A stretch of 64,000 nucleotides of DNA from Streptomyces sp. WZ-12 (GTDB taxonomy: Bacteria; Actinomycetota; Actinomycetes; Streptomycetales; Streptomycetaceae): assembly GCF_028898845.1 (NCBI RefSeq), contig NZ_CP118574.1:868001-932000 (forward strand). Reading direction: 5' to 3'. Position numbers and translations under genes: made by a program. Of the stretch, positions 28,562 to 36,076 are shown in pieces. Numbering within the stretch: position 1 is the stretch's first letter; each line of letters starts with the position of its first letter. The notes beneath the pieces are model-generated. The model was not told the origin of the DNA. It saw nothing but the letters and a program-made list of their open reading frames with translations, and did no database searches.

Positions 28562-28724
28562 GATGCTCCTCCAACCATCCGTTGTTTCCCGGCCGTTGCC
28601 CGCCCGATCGCACGTCCCGTCTGCCGTCTGTCGCCTTCGGACGCGGCCGCGCAGGCAATCGTGCCATGTCACCCCGCGCCACCGAGCCGGAAATTCAACA
28701 GGCCCCAACACCAAGCCCGGATAA

Positions 28725-28766
28725 CATCCACATCCACATCCACATCCACATCCGCATCCCCATCCA
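28725..28766. repeat. Hexanucleotide tandem repeat (CATCCA)7
   Basis: Seven consecutive 6-base units: four perfect CATCCA, then CATCCG, CATCCC and CATCCA. It ends 59 bases before the ATG of the streptogramin lyase gene, within its probable leader or promoter. Confidence 0.9.
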
Positions 28767-28825
28767 CAGTCACGCCCGAAGCCGCCCCTCCGGTGTCCGC
28801 CGATCCCCCCTCAAGGAAGCCGCCC

Positions 28826-29725
28826 ATGCCACATCACTCGACCGTTTCGATCTCCGAATTCGCCGTCTCCGACGGTGCGGCCGGCCCCTACGGAATCGCC
28901 GCCGGAGCAGACGGCGCCCTGTGGTTCACCCTGGTCCATCACGGCCGGATCGGCCGGCTCGCGCCCGACGGCGCCGTCACCTCCTACCCACTCGCATCGG
29001 CGTCGAGCGGACCCTCGCTCATCACCGCGGGGCCGGACGACGCCCTGTGGTTCACCGAGTTCCGCGCCCACCGGATCGGCCGCATCACCACGTCCGGAGA
29101 CATCACCTCGTTCCCGCTACCAACCCCGGACGCCGGGCCGTTCGGGATCACTACGGGCCCCGACGGCGCGCTGTGGTTCACCGAAACCAACGCCGACCGG
29201 ATCGGCCGCATCACGCCCGACGGGAACGTCACCGAGTTCCCCCTCCCCCTCACCGGAGCCTTCCCGTCAGCCATCGCCACCGGCCCGGACGACCGCCTCT
29301 GGTTCACGATGAACCAGGCGAACGCGATCGGCGCCATCGGGCTCGACGGCGATGTCACCGTCCACCCGCTCCCCACCCCGGCGAGCGCCCCCGTCGGCAT
29401 CACCGCGGGCGCCGATGGCGCCATGTGGTTCGTCGAGATCGGTGCCGGTCGGATCGGCCGGATCGCGCCGGACGGAAAGCTCGACGAATTCGCCCTGCCG
29501 GACAGCGGGTCACGCCCCCATGCCATCGCCACCGACGCCGACGGCACCTGCTGGTTCACCGAGTGGGGAGCCAACCGCATCGGCCGCATCACCCCCGACG
29601 GCCACATCGACGAACACCCCCTCCCCACCCCGTCCTCGGAACCCCACGGCATCACCCAAGGACCGGACGGCGCCATGTGGACCGCCCTCGAAATCGGCAC
29701 GCTCGCACGCCTCACCACCGTCTGA
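28826..29725 (+). CDS. vgb: Virginiamycin B lyase (streptogramin B lyase)
   Basis: 299 residues, a seven-bladed beta-propeller made of repeats of the form GPDGALWFTE-x-RIGRI. Vgb opens the streptogramin B ring at its ester bond by C-O elimination and gives resistance. The known active-site set of staphylococcal Vgb (His228, Glu268, His270, Glu284) matches here as H232, E272, H274 and E289. The usual length and full residue set argue for an active enzyme. ATG 28826 follows AAGGAAG. A hexanucleotide repeat lies just upstream. In a producer genus it may serve self-protection or resistance to neighbours. Confidence 0.93.
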   Translation: MPHHSTVSISEFAVSDGAAGPYGIAAGADGALWFTLVHHGRIGRLAPDGAVTSYPLASASSGPSLITAGPDDALWFTEFRAHRIGRITTSGDITSFPLPTPDAGPFGITTGPDGALWFTETNADRIGRITPDGNVTEFPLPLTGAFPSAIATGPDDRLWFTMNQANAIGAIGLDGDVTVHPLPTPASAPVGITAGADGAMWFVEIGAGRIGRIAPDGKLDEFALPDSGSRPHAIATDADGTCWFTEWGANRIGRITPDGHIDEHPLPTPSSEPHGITQGPDGAMWTALEIGTLARLTTV

Positions 29726-30323
29726 TCCGCGGTCGCGCACGGCGAAGATGAGAGGGACCGTGGACAGTTCCAGGTACCTGCTCGGCGCGTTGCGGACGAG
29801 TTCGGCGGCCTGCATCCAGCGCAGGCCGCCGAGTGCTGTCGCGAATGCGGCGAGCAGAGCGTCCCCGACCGGCGCGCCGCGGAATGGGAAACGGCACGCC
29901 GCCTGCTGCGCGAGGCGATCTCAGCGGCCAAGACCTTCGCCACGAACACGACGTCATTTCGGCCGCCAACTGGCGCCCGAGGCCCCCGTCGCAATCCACT
30001 TGTGTATCTACTTCTACTCCTGATTCCGCTTCTGGATTCCGGGAATTCAGTGGGTGTACACAATGAGGCCGGCCAGTCGTGCCACGCCGGGCCGGCCAGT
30101 CACAGCAACGCAGAGACCTCCGCGCTGCTCGGCTCAAGCCCGGGGCTCACGAAGGTTGGTTTGCCGTTGTTTACTTGTTACTTCTGCATTAAGAACGAGC
30201 GCAGAGCATTGTTCGTCGTGTGCTGCCTTCGTACGGTGATTGTTTCGCGGGGTGAATCCATGTGTCGTGTCGGCGGGACCCCGGCTGGTCGGAGGAGACG
30301 ACGCACAGATGGGGGATCCTGCT
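29726..30323. other. Region with a probable gene remnant, otherwise empty
   Basis: A plus-strand frame at about 29785-29960 reads DEFGGLHPAQAAECCRECGE and AAEWETARRLLREAISAAK, which looks like former coding sequence with no start and no recognised family. The part from about 29995 is AT-richer and probably holds the promoter of the GerE-type gene at 30324. Confidence 0.35.
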
Positions 30324-30617
30324 ATGAGTTGCGGCACGTTACGTTGGGACGGCGCGGACGACGACGGCAATTCCGAGGAACGGCGGCCGCCGGCAGCACA
30401 GTTGACCCGACGTGAAGCCGAGGTCGCGCAGGGGATTGCTGCGGGGCTTTCGAATCGCGGAATCGGTCGCCAGTTGGGAATATCCGAGCGGACGGTAAAA
30501 GTGCACGTCCGGTCGATATTCATCAAGATGGATGTGTCCTCGCGCACCGAAGCCGCGGTACGGGCGCTGCGCGAAGGGCACATTGCGATGCCGCCCGCCG
30601 CACCCGATGAGGCATGA
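30324..30617 (+). CDS. Stand-alone GerE/LuxR-type HTH regulator
   Basis: 97 residues: an acidic N-terminus and one GerE HTH (LTRREAEVAQGIAAGLSNRG, RQLGISERTVKVHVRSIFIK), with no receiver or ligand domain. ATG 30324 is chosen because GGGGGA lies seven bases upstream; an ATG at 30309 behind GGAGGAG is the alternative. It is similar to the stand-alone GerE protein at 33424-33711, with the shared pattern SNRxIGRxLxISExTVKxHxRSIF. The two bracket a LysR/MFS pair beside the AfsA-like cluster and may be cluster regulators. Confidence 0.82.
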   Translation: MSCGTLRWDGADDDGNSEERRPPAAQLTRREAEVAQGIAAGLSNRGIGRQLGISERTVKVHVRSIFIKMDVSSRTEAAVRALREGHIAMPPAAPDEA

Positions 30618-30677
30618 GCGCCCGAAACCGGTCTGGAAGCCGATGGGTGAGGGTGGATCAGGTCGCGTCGGTGCGGG

Positions 30678-31562
30678 TTACTGCGGCAGGCCGGTGAGGA
30701 TGTCGAGCATGGCGTGGACGGCCGGGGTCGGCTCGGCGGTCGTGGTGGCGTAGACCTGACGGGCCGTGCGTGGGGCGAACGGCTTGACCGAAACCCCGTG
30801 CGTCATCTGGTCGACGGCAAGGCTGGGGACGGCTGCGACACCGAGCCCGGCCTCGACGAGTCGGCTGACCGTGGCGTAGTCGTCGCTGTCGAACACCACC
30901 TTGGGGGCGAATCCCGCCAGGCCGCAGATGTGGGAGAGCATGCGTGAGCACATCGGGTCGTGGTTCTGGATCCAGGCTTCGCCGCGTAGTTGTGCGGCGC
31001 TGACCTCGCTGCGGTCGGAGAGCGGATGACCGGCCGGTAGTGCGACGTGCATGGTGTCCTGGAGGAGCGGTACGGCGTTGATGCCGGTGAGGTCGACGAG
31101 GTCGGCGAAGTCGTAGGTGTAGAGCACGGCCAGGTCGAGTTGACCGCTGCGCAGGAGCTCGACGCTGCGATCGGAGGAGTGGCTGTGCAGGGTCAGCTCG
31201 ACGTCGGGGTGGCTGCGGCGGAACGCGGTGATGGCCGCTGGGAGGAGGCGCGCTCCGGCGGAGGGGAACGTCGCCATCCGCAGCCGGCCGGCTCGTAGGT
31301 GGATGAGGTCGTCGAGCTCGTGTTGGGCGGTGGCCAGGCGTTGCAGCATGGCCTCGGTGTGCTCGACCAAGAGCCGGCCGGCGTCCGTGAGTTGGACGCC
31401 GCGCTTGAGGCGGATCAGGAGGGGGGTGCCGGCTTGGTGTTCCAGGGAGCTGATGTGCTGGGAGACCGCCGAGGGCGTGAAGGCGAGTGCCTTGGCAGCC
31501 CGGGTCATGGAGCCCTCTCGCGCTACGGCGTGTAGGACGTGGAGGCGACGAAAATCCAGCAT
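30678..31562 (-). CDS. LysR-family regulator, divergent from MFS exporter
   Basis: 294 residues. HTH at residues 1-60 (FRRLHVLHAVAREGSMTRAA and FTPSAVSQHISSLEHQAG), then a PBP2 effector domain ending in TGLPQ. It is divergently transcribed from an MFS exporter with 71 bases between starts, the classic layout for LysR control of efflux. A T-N11-A type inverted repeat (31562-31576) overlaps its own start, suggesting autorepression. Confidence 0.92.
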   Translation of the reverse strand: MLDFRRLHVLHAVAREGSMTRAAKALAFTPSAVSQHISSLEHQAGTPLLIRLKRGVQLTDAGRLLVEHTEAMLQRLATAQHELDDLIHLRAGRLRMATFPSAGARLLPAAITAFRRSHPDVELTLHSHSSDRSVELLRSGQLDLAVLYTYDFADLVDLTGINAVPLLQDTMHVALPAGHPLSDRSEVSAAQLRGEAWIQNHDPMCSRMLSHICGLAGFAPKVVFDSDDYATVSRLVEAGLGVAAVPSLAVDQMTHGVSVKPFAPRTARQVYATTTAEPTPAVHAMLDILTGLPQ

Positions 31563-31576
31563 TTAGCTGAGCTTAA
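31562..31576. promoter_or_regulatory. Probable LysR binding site
   Basis: TTTAGCTGAGCTTAA is a near-perfect inverted repeat with the T-N11-A spacing of LysR targets, at the start of the LysR gene and 58 bases ahead of the MFS gene. Confidence 0.5.
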
Positions 31577-31633
31577 TACCCCTGGGCATTTCTGTCACTG
31601 GACTTACTTCTGCGGCGTCTCGACCATGGAGAC

Positions 31634-33277
31634 ATGTCTTCAGCGGCTCTTCCCTTTCGGCGTTCTTCCGGTCCCGCCAGCCCCTTAGGTGCAGAACGTT
31701 CCTCACCGCCACCCGCCGCCTCCACGCCGGGCGTTGCCACCGGTTCCGCGGTGTCGGGCGACTCGGCCCGGTCCACGGGCGGGGGCGTCGGCGGCCGTTC
31801 GCGCCAGTTGGCGGTGGCCGTGTACGGGTCGGTCGTGTTGGTGTTCGCGACGATCAACGCCGTCAACCTCGCGTTGCCCAGCCTCTCGGCGAGTGCCCTG
31901 CACCCCTCACCAACGGCCATGTTGTGGATCGTCGACGCCTACGCCATCGTCTTCGCCTGTCTGCTCATCCCGGCCGGGGTGGTCGGCGACCGCTTCGGGC
32001 GCAAGCGGACGCTGATCAGCGGTCTGGTGGTGTTCGCCATCGGCGCGTTGGCCTCGGCCTTGGCGCCGGGCACGAGCGTACTGCTGGGCGCCAGGGCGCT
32101 CACCGGCGCCGGCGCAGCCTTCGTGCTGCCAACCACTCTGGCGTTGCTGTTGGCCGTCATCCCCCAGGAGGGCCGCGCCAAGGCGGTGGCCACGTGGACG
32201 GCGATGGCCTCGGTCGGCGGGGTCGCCGGCAACCTCGGCAGTGGGATCGTGCTGCAATTCCTCCCGTGGCCAGCGTTGTTCGGGCTGTTGGCGGTGGTGG
32301 CCTGCGGCCTTGCGGTGCTGGCGGCGCGTGGGGCGCCGCGTACCCCGGGACGTCCGATGGTGTTGGATCCGGTGGGCGCGCTGCTGCTGGCCCTGACGCT
32401 GCTCGGGCTGCTGTACGCGATCATCGAGGGACCGGAGCGGGGTTGGACGTCCGCTCCGGTGCTGTCCTCGGCGGTGGCGGCCGTGGTGCTGCTGGTCGGG
32501 TTCGCCGGGTGGGAACTGCGCCACCGGGAGCCGATGTTGGACCCGCGGGTGTTCGCCCTGCGTGAGCTGCGCGCAGGGACGCTCGGGGTGACGGTGGTGT
32601 TCGTGGCGGTGTTCGCGCTGTTCTACACCAACGCCCAGTACCTGCAGTACGCCAAGGGGTTCTCCGCGCTGCTGACCGGGGTTGCGGTACTGCCGTACGC
32701 CATCGGTACGTTCGTGGCCTCGCGCAACAGCGTGCGGCTGACCGAGCGGCTGGGCAGGCGCGTGGTGGTGTCGGCGGGGTTGGTGCTGACGGTCCTCGCG
32801 TTGGTGTTGCTCTCCACGGCGAGTGCCGGCACGCCGTACTGGCTGTATGCGTGTTACCTGTTGGTCTTCGCCGCGGGTGCTGGCGTGGCCGTGCCGCCGA
32901 TGTCCACTGGGATCCTCTCGTCACTGCCGCCGCATCGGGCAGGCCTGGGCTCCGGGCTCAACAGCGCCACCCGTGAACTGGGCAGTGCACTGGGGGTGGC
33001 CGTGCTGGGAACGGTGATGAACGTGCGGTTCGCCAGCCGTCTGCCGAAGTCCGTCGAGGGCGGTGAAGGGGCCGGTCACGGGCACGGTTCGGTGGGGGCG
33101 GCGCTGAACGCCGCGTCGCGGCTGAGCGCGACGGAGCACGGGCGGGTCATCGATGCCTTCACCCAGGCAATGGGCGACGGCTACCGGGCCGTGGGCGTCG
33201 TGGTGTTGGCGGGTGCGGTGTTGGTGATGGTCTGGTTCCGCCCGCGTCGGGGCGGGGCGACGGGTGCGGCCACGTAA
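31634..33277 (+). CDS. MFS drug exporter, DHA2 (EmrB/QacA) family
   Basis: 547 residues with about 14 membrane segments. A Ser/Gly/Pro-rich N-terminal tail of 60 residues precedes the first span. Motif A between spans 2 and 3 reads GVVGDRFGRKRT; motif C appears as a Gly-rich span 5 (ASVGGVAGNLGSGIV). Span 1 lacks the acidic residue usual in cation exporters. DHA2 pumps export antibiotics and other small molecules with proton antiport. A divergent LysR gene probably controls it, and it may export the product of the nearby cluster. Confidence 0.92.
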   Translation: MSSAALPFRRSSGPASPLGAERSSPPPAASTPGVATGSAVSGDSARSTGGGVGGRSRQLAVAVYGSVVLVFATINAVNLALPSLSASALHPSPTAMLWIVDAYAIVFACLLIPAGVVGDRFGRKRTLISGLVVFAIGALASALAPGTSVLLGARALTGAGAAFVLPTTLALLLAVIPQEGRAKAVATWTAMASVGGVAGNLGSGIVLQFLPWPALFGLLAVVACGLAVLAARGAPRTPGRPMVLDPVGALLLALTLLGLLYAIIEGPERGWTSAPVLSSAVAAVVLLVGFAGWELRHREPMLDPRVFALRELRAGTLGVTVVFVAVFALFYTNAQYLQYAKGFSALLTGVAVLPYAIGTFVASRNSVRLTERLGRRVVVSAGLVLTVLALVLLSTASAGTPYWLYACYLLVFAAGAGVAVPPMSTGILSSLPPHRAGLGSGLNSATRELGSALGVAVLGTVMNVRFASRLPKSVEGGEGAGHGHGSVGAALNAASRLSATEHGRVIDAFTQAMGDGYRAVGVVVLAGAVLVMVWFRPRRGGATGAAT

Positions 33278-33306
33278 GGCCGGCGTGGCCTGACGGCAAT
33301 GCCGAG

Positions 33307-33339
33307 CGGGCCGGCTCCCTGGAGAGGGGAACCGGCCCG
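33307..33339 (+). terminator. Terminator hairpin after the MFS gene
   Basis: CGGGCCGGCTCCC and GGGGAACCGGCCCG pair as a stem of about 12 bp with one mismatch around TGGAGA, 30 bases after the MFS stop and before the convergent GerE-type gene. Confidence 0.65.
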
Positions 33340-33423
33340 GCAGGACGACAAAGACCCGAGGAGCGGGGGCAGTTGGAGCTCCGCTGGATGGGTCCGGGCG
33401 TTCGGGATGCGTCGGGTAGGGGA

Positions 33424-33711
33424 TCAGGCCGGTGGGACGACACCTGCCTGGAGGCCGATGATGGCGGCCTGGGTGCGCGAGACCACCCGGAGCTTGTGGA
33501 AGATCGATCGGATGTGGGCCTTGACGGTGTGCTCGGAGATCCGCAACTCGCGCCCGATCCGACGGTTTGACATCCCTTTGACGATCGCCGTGAGAACCTG
33601 GATCTCACGTTCCGTCAACTTCGGTCGAGAATCGCTTGGTTGGGCGCATGGTGGGTCACATGCGCCGACCGGGGGTCTGGCTAAGACGTAGGGGGTTCCA
33701 TTGATAGACAT
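33424..33711 (-). CDS. Stand-alone GerE/LuxR-type HTH regulator
   Basis: 95 residues: a 35-residue N-terminal tail and one GerE HTH (LTEREIQVLTAIVKGMSNRR, RELRISEHTVKAHIRSIFHK), with no sensing domain. The closest relative in the window is the stand-alone HTH at 30324-30617. ATG 33711 has GGAGG eleven bases upstream. It is divergent from the CGNR regulator gene across a spacer with an inverted repeat. Confidence 0.85.
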   Translation of the reverse strand: MSINGTPYVLARPPVGACDPPCAQPSDSRPKLTEREIQVLTAIVKGMSNRRIGRELRISEHTVKAHIRSIFHKLRVVSRTQAAIIGLQAGVVPPA

Positions 33712-33773
33712 GCTCCCTGCGACCTCCTGGGCCGGGTCCGCCGCCGAATCACTGGCCAACGAAACTGTACCAG

Positions 33774-33798
33774 ATGGAACCTACTAAGATGGTTCCAT
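33774..33798. promoter_or_regulatory. Inverted repeat between two regulator genes
   Basis: ATGGAACC (33774-33781) and GGTTCCAT (33791-33798) flank TACTAAGAT, which contains TAAGAT, a plausible plus-strand -10. The site sits in the 164-base divergent region and is a good candidate operator for the CGNR or GerE-type protein. Confidence 0.55.
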
Positions 33799-33875
33799 GG
33801 CGAGGGTGTGAGCCTCGTCCGAACGGGCATGTCGGGGGCGTCAGCATCGTGTGAACCACAGCGAAAGGGCAGGCC

Positions 33876-34472
33876 ATGGGTGAAGCAGACCTGTATGACC
33901 GCCGGTTGGACTTCCCGTTCCATTCGGGGCGACCGTGCCTGGACTTCGCGGGCACGATGGGGCGACGCGGACACCATGACATCGAGCGCATCGCGACCGG
34001 CGACCACGTGAAGCGGTGGGGGGTCGAGGCCGGCCTGTTGCCGCCGGACGGTGCGCCCGTGCCGGTCACCGAACACACCGCACGCCAGGCACGTGCGCTG
34101 CGCGAATCCATCTACCGTGCCGTCCGCGCCAAGATGGCCGGCACCGCCCCTCATCCCGAGGACACCGCCACGGTCAACCGATGGGCGCGCCGCGCACCGC
34201 TACCGCTGGCGCTCAGCGCCGATGGTCGCGGTCTGGACTGGGCCGGCACGGAATCGGTACTGGGCATGCTGGCATCCCTGGCCCGGGACGCGGTGGAGCT
34301 GCTCACGGGCGTTGACGCGCTGCGGCTGCGCGAGTGTGCGGGGCCGACCTGCACGGTGATCTTCCTGGACCAATCCCGAACGAACAACAGGCGGTGGTGC
34401 TCGATGGACCTGTGCGGCAATCGGGACAAGAAAGCCAGCTTCAGACGGAAGGAGAGGATCAACAAGGGCTGA
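33876..34472 (+). CDS. ABATE / CGNR zinc-finger regulator
   Basis: 198 residues. The N-terminal ABATE domain (GRPCLDFAGTMG and following helices) is a putative ligand-binding stress domain. The C-terminal CGNR zinc finger has Cys at RECAGPTCTVIFLD and the signature WCSMDLCGNRDK, followed by a basic tail. Family members are DNA-binding transcription factors of actinomycetes. AAAGGGCAGG precedes the ATG. It stands beside the AfsA-like cluster and may sense its product; this is inferred from position. Confidence 0.9.
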   Translation: MGEADLYDRRLDFPFHSGRPCLDFAGTMGRRGHHDIERIATGDHVKRWGVEAGLLPPDGAPVPVTEHTARQARALRESIYRAVRAKMAGTAPHPEDTATVNRWARRAPLPLALSADGRGLDWAGTESVLGMLASLARDAVELLTGVDALRLRECAGPTCTVIFLDQSRTNNRRWCSMDLCGNRDKKASFRRKERINKG

Positions 34473-34512
34473 GGCCAGGCGAGTTGAGAGGGGCAGCGGG
34501 AGCGGGCATGCA

Positions 34513-34550
34513 CGTGGGCCGCCCGTGAGGGGTATCACGGGCGGCCCACG
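34513..34550. terminator. Strong bidirectional terminator
   Basis: CGTGGGCCGCCCGTGA and TCACGGGCGGCCCACG form a perfect 16-bp stem with loop GGGGTA, between the convergent CGNR and cupin genes. Confidence 0.85.
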
Positions 34551-34621
34551 ACTGCCGGATGCGCATGAGCGCGCGAAGTTGCCTGCGGATCAGGCGGTCA
34601 GTGGCCAGGTGGAGCCGGTGG

Positions 34622-35047
34622 TCACTGCGTGGGGTGCCAGTGGTCCAACTGGTCGGGGTCGTCGAGGTTCTCCACGATGTTGTCCGGGGTGCGTGCGGCG
34701 AGCAGCACCAGCTCGGCGGTGTCACTGAGATTGGCCTCGATGTGCGGGAAGTACGGTGGGAGGTAGACGAAGTCGCCCTCGTCCAGGTCGACATACTCCT
34801 TGAAGCCCTCGCCGTGGTAGATACGCATCCGCCCGTTGACGACATAGCCCGCGGTCTCGGCCTCGCCGTGGTGGTGCGGCACGGACCTCATGCCGGGCTC
34901 ATTGGTCACCCGGCCGAACCAGATCCGCTTGGCGTCCGTCGTCGTCGCGCTCACCGCGGCCATCCGCTGGGCGCCGGGCGACTGCTGCGTGTCAAGCGAG
35001 GTCTCATTGGCCCGGATGACCCGGAAGGTCGGCTGAGGCTCCGTCAT
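34622..35047 (-). CDS. Cupin-domain protein
   Basis: 141 residues. A single cupin barrel with metal motif 1 SVPHHHGEAETAGYVVNG (two His and one Glu) and motif 2 FVYLPPYFPHIEAN (His). It could be a dioxygenase, an isomerase or a binding protein. It is the last gene of the minus-strand arm of the cluster and overlaps the hexapeptide gene by 4 bases (ATGA). The frame continuing upstream to 35530 is only a shadow of that gene. Confidence 0.88.
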   Translation of the reverse strand: MTEPQPTFRVIRANETSLDTQQSPGAQRMAAVSATTTDAKRIWFGRVTNEPGMRSVPHHHGEAETAGYVVNGRMRIYHGEGFKEYVDLDEGDFVYLPPYFPHIEANLSDTAELVLLAARTPDNIVENLDDPDQLDHWHPTQ

Positions 35048-35715
35048 CTTTCCTCCTCGCGCGCCGCGTTGGCCGCGGCGCGGTACTGGTTCAGCGGTAC
35101 GTGTGCAGCGGCGGTGCGTCCGTCCGGTGGGGTCTGGACGCGCTGTCCGCCGTCGCCGGTGAGGGCGGGCCAGGCATGGTGGGCGTCGTCGGGGACCGGG
35201 CGCAGGGTCTTGACGCTGCGCCTCCCCAACTCCTGGTACAGACGCGTGCCGTTGGCCTTCCAGGCCATCTCGTCGTCGGTGAGCTCGCGCGCCGTGCGGG
35301 CCGGGCTGCCCAGGGCCAGATGGCGGGCGGGCACCTCGAAGCCGGACTTGACGAAGCTGTTCGCGGCGACGAAGGACCGCTCGCCGACCACCGCGCCGTC
35401 CATGATCACGGAGTTCATGCCGATCAGGGCACCGGCCCCGATCCGGCAACCGTGCAGCACGGTGCCGTGCCCGATGTGCCCGTCCTCCTCCACGATGGTT
35501 GTGGTGTCGGGGAAGCAGTGCAGTACGCAACCGTCCTGGACGTTGGCGCCGGCGCCAATGCGGATCGCCCCGAAGTCGCCCCGGAGGCTGGCCAGCGGGG
35601 CGATATAGGCATCGGGCCCGATGGTGACGTCCCCGATCAGGACGGCGTCCGGGTGGACGTAGGCCAGAGGGTGCACGCGCGGCGCCACGCCGTCGATCTC
35701 ATAGATGCGGGCCAC
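35044..35715 (-). CDS. Gamma-carbonic-anhydrase-like hexapeptide-repeat protein (PaaY/CaiE type)
   Basis: 223 residues. The left-handed beta-helix covers residues 1-165, with hexapeptide units such as VLIGDVTIGPDAYIAPLASL and metal His in VLHCFPD, HIGHGTVLHGC. The layout resembles PaaY, a thioesterase of phenylacetyl-CoA metabolism, and CaiE. An extra C-terminal tail of 55 residues is Ala/Arg-rich. Its start overlaps the chorismate mutase gene by 17 bases and its end overlaps the cupin gene by 4, so the arm is translated as one unit. A hydrolytic role on an aromatic acyl thioester would fit the neighbours, but is inferred. Confidence 0.85.
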   Translation of the reverse strand: MARIYEIDGVAPRVHPLAYVHPDAVLIGDVTIGPDAYIAPLASLRGDFGAIRIGAGANVQDGCVLHCFPDTTTIVEEDGHIGHGTVLHGCRIGAGALIGMNSVIMDGAVVGERSFVAANSFVKSGFEVPARHLALGSPARTARELTDDEMAWKANGTRLYQELGRRSVKTLRPVPDDAHHAWPALTGDGGQRVQTPPDGRTAAAHVPLNQYRAAANAAREEER

Positions 35716-36076
35716 TCTTCACCTCCGGTCCGTTCGCGTGCGCCGTGCGCTCCTTGCCGGCCGCACCTGGTCGCGTCCAATCCCCCGGCTCGCCGCCCCG
35801 GCACAACCACAGGATCGCCGCGGCCAGTTGATCGCCGTCCGCGCCGAGCGCCGCCCGGTAGCGGGCGCGCACCCGCTCCTCCCGGCGGCCGTCGAGACGG
35901 TCGCGGGCGGCGTCCGTCCGCAGGTCCTGTATGCGTCGGGAGTGTGCGCGGCGCTGGTGGAACAGGGTCGCGAGTTGGGCGTCGAGTTCGTCGATGCGTC
36001 GGCGGTGGCGGTCGATCTCCTGGTCCAGGTCAGGTGCGGCGGGTGCCTGGGCGGTGGGGATGTTGCCGTCAGACAC
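35699..36076 (-). CDS. Chorismate mutase, AroQ type
   Basis: 125 residues with an AroQ helical bundle: IDRHRRRIDELDAQLATLFH (family form I-D-x2-D-x2-L-x2-L-x2-R), QRRAHSRRIQDLR, and RAALG-D followed by ILWLCRGG. It would convert chorismate to prephenate, the substrate of the prephenate dehydratase encoded on the other arm. GTG 36076 is used; it overlaps the stop of the AfsA-like gene. Catalytic Arg and Lys/His positions are present in helix 1, though the fit is weaker than in housekeeping enzymes. Confidence 0.82.
   Translation of the reverse strand: MSDGNIPTAQAPAAPDLDQEIDRHRRRIDELDAQLATLFHQRRAHSRRIQDLRTDAARDRLDGRREERVRARYRAALGADGDQLAAAILWLCRGGEPGDWTRPGAAGKERTAHANGPEVKSGPHL

Noticed and set aside
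28725..28766. Possible CRISPR array
   Set aside because: Repeat units are 6 bases with no spacers; a simple tandem repeat.
28984..30063. Antisense frame opposite the streptogramin lyase gene
   Set aside because: Shadow of the propeller repeats, which makes it look repetitive; no ribosome binding site.
34622..35530. Long frame joining the cupin gene with its upstream neighbour
   Set aside because: The part before 35047 is the wrong frame of the hexapeptide gene; the cupin starts with its own ATG at 35047.
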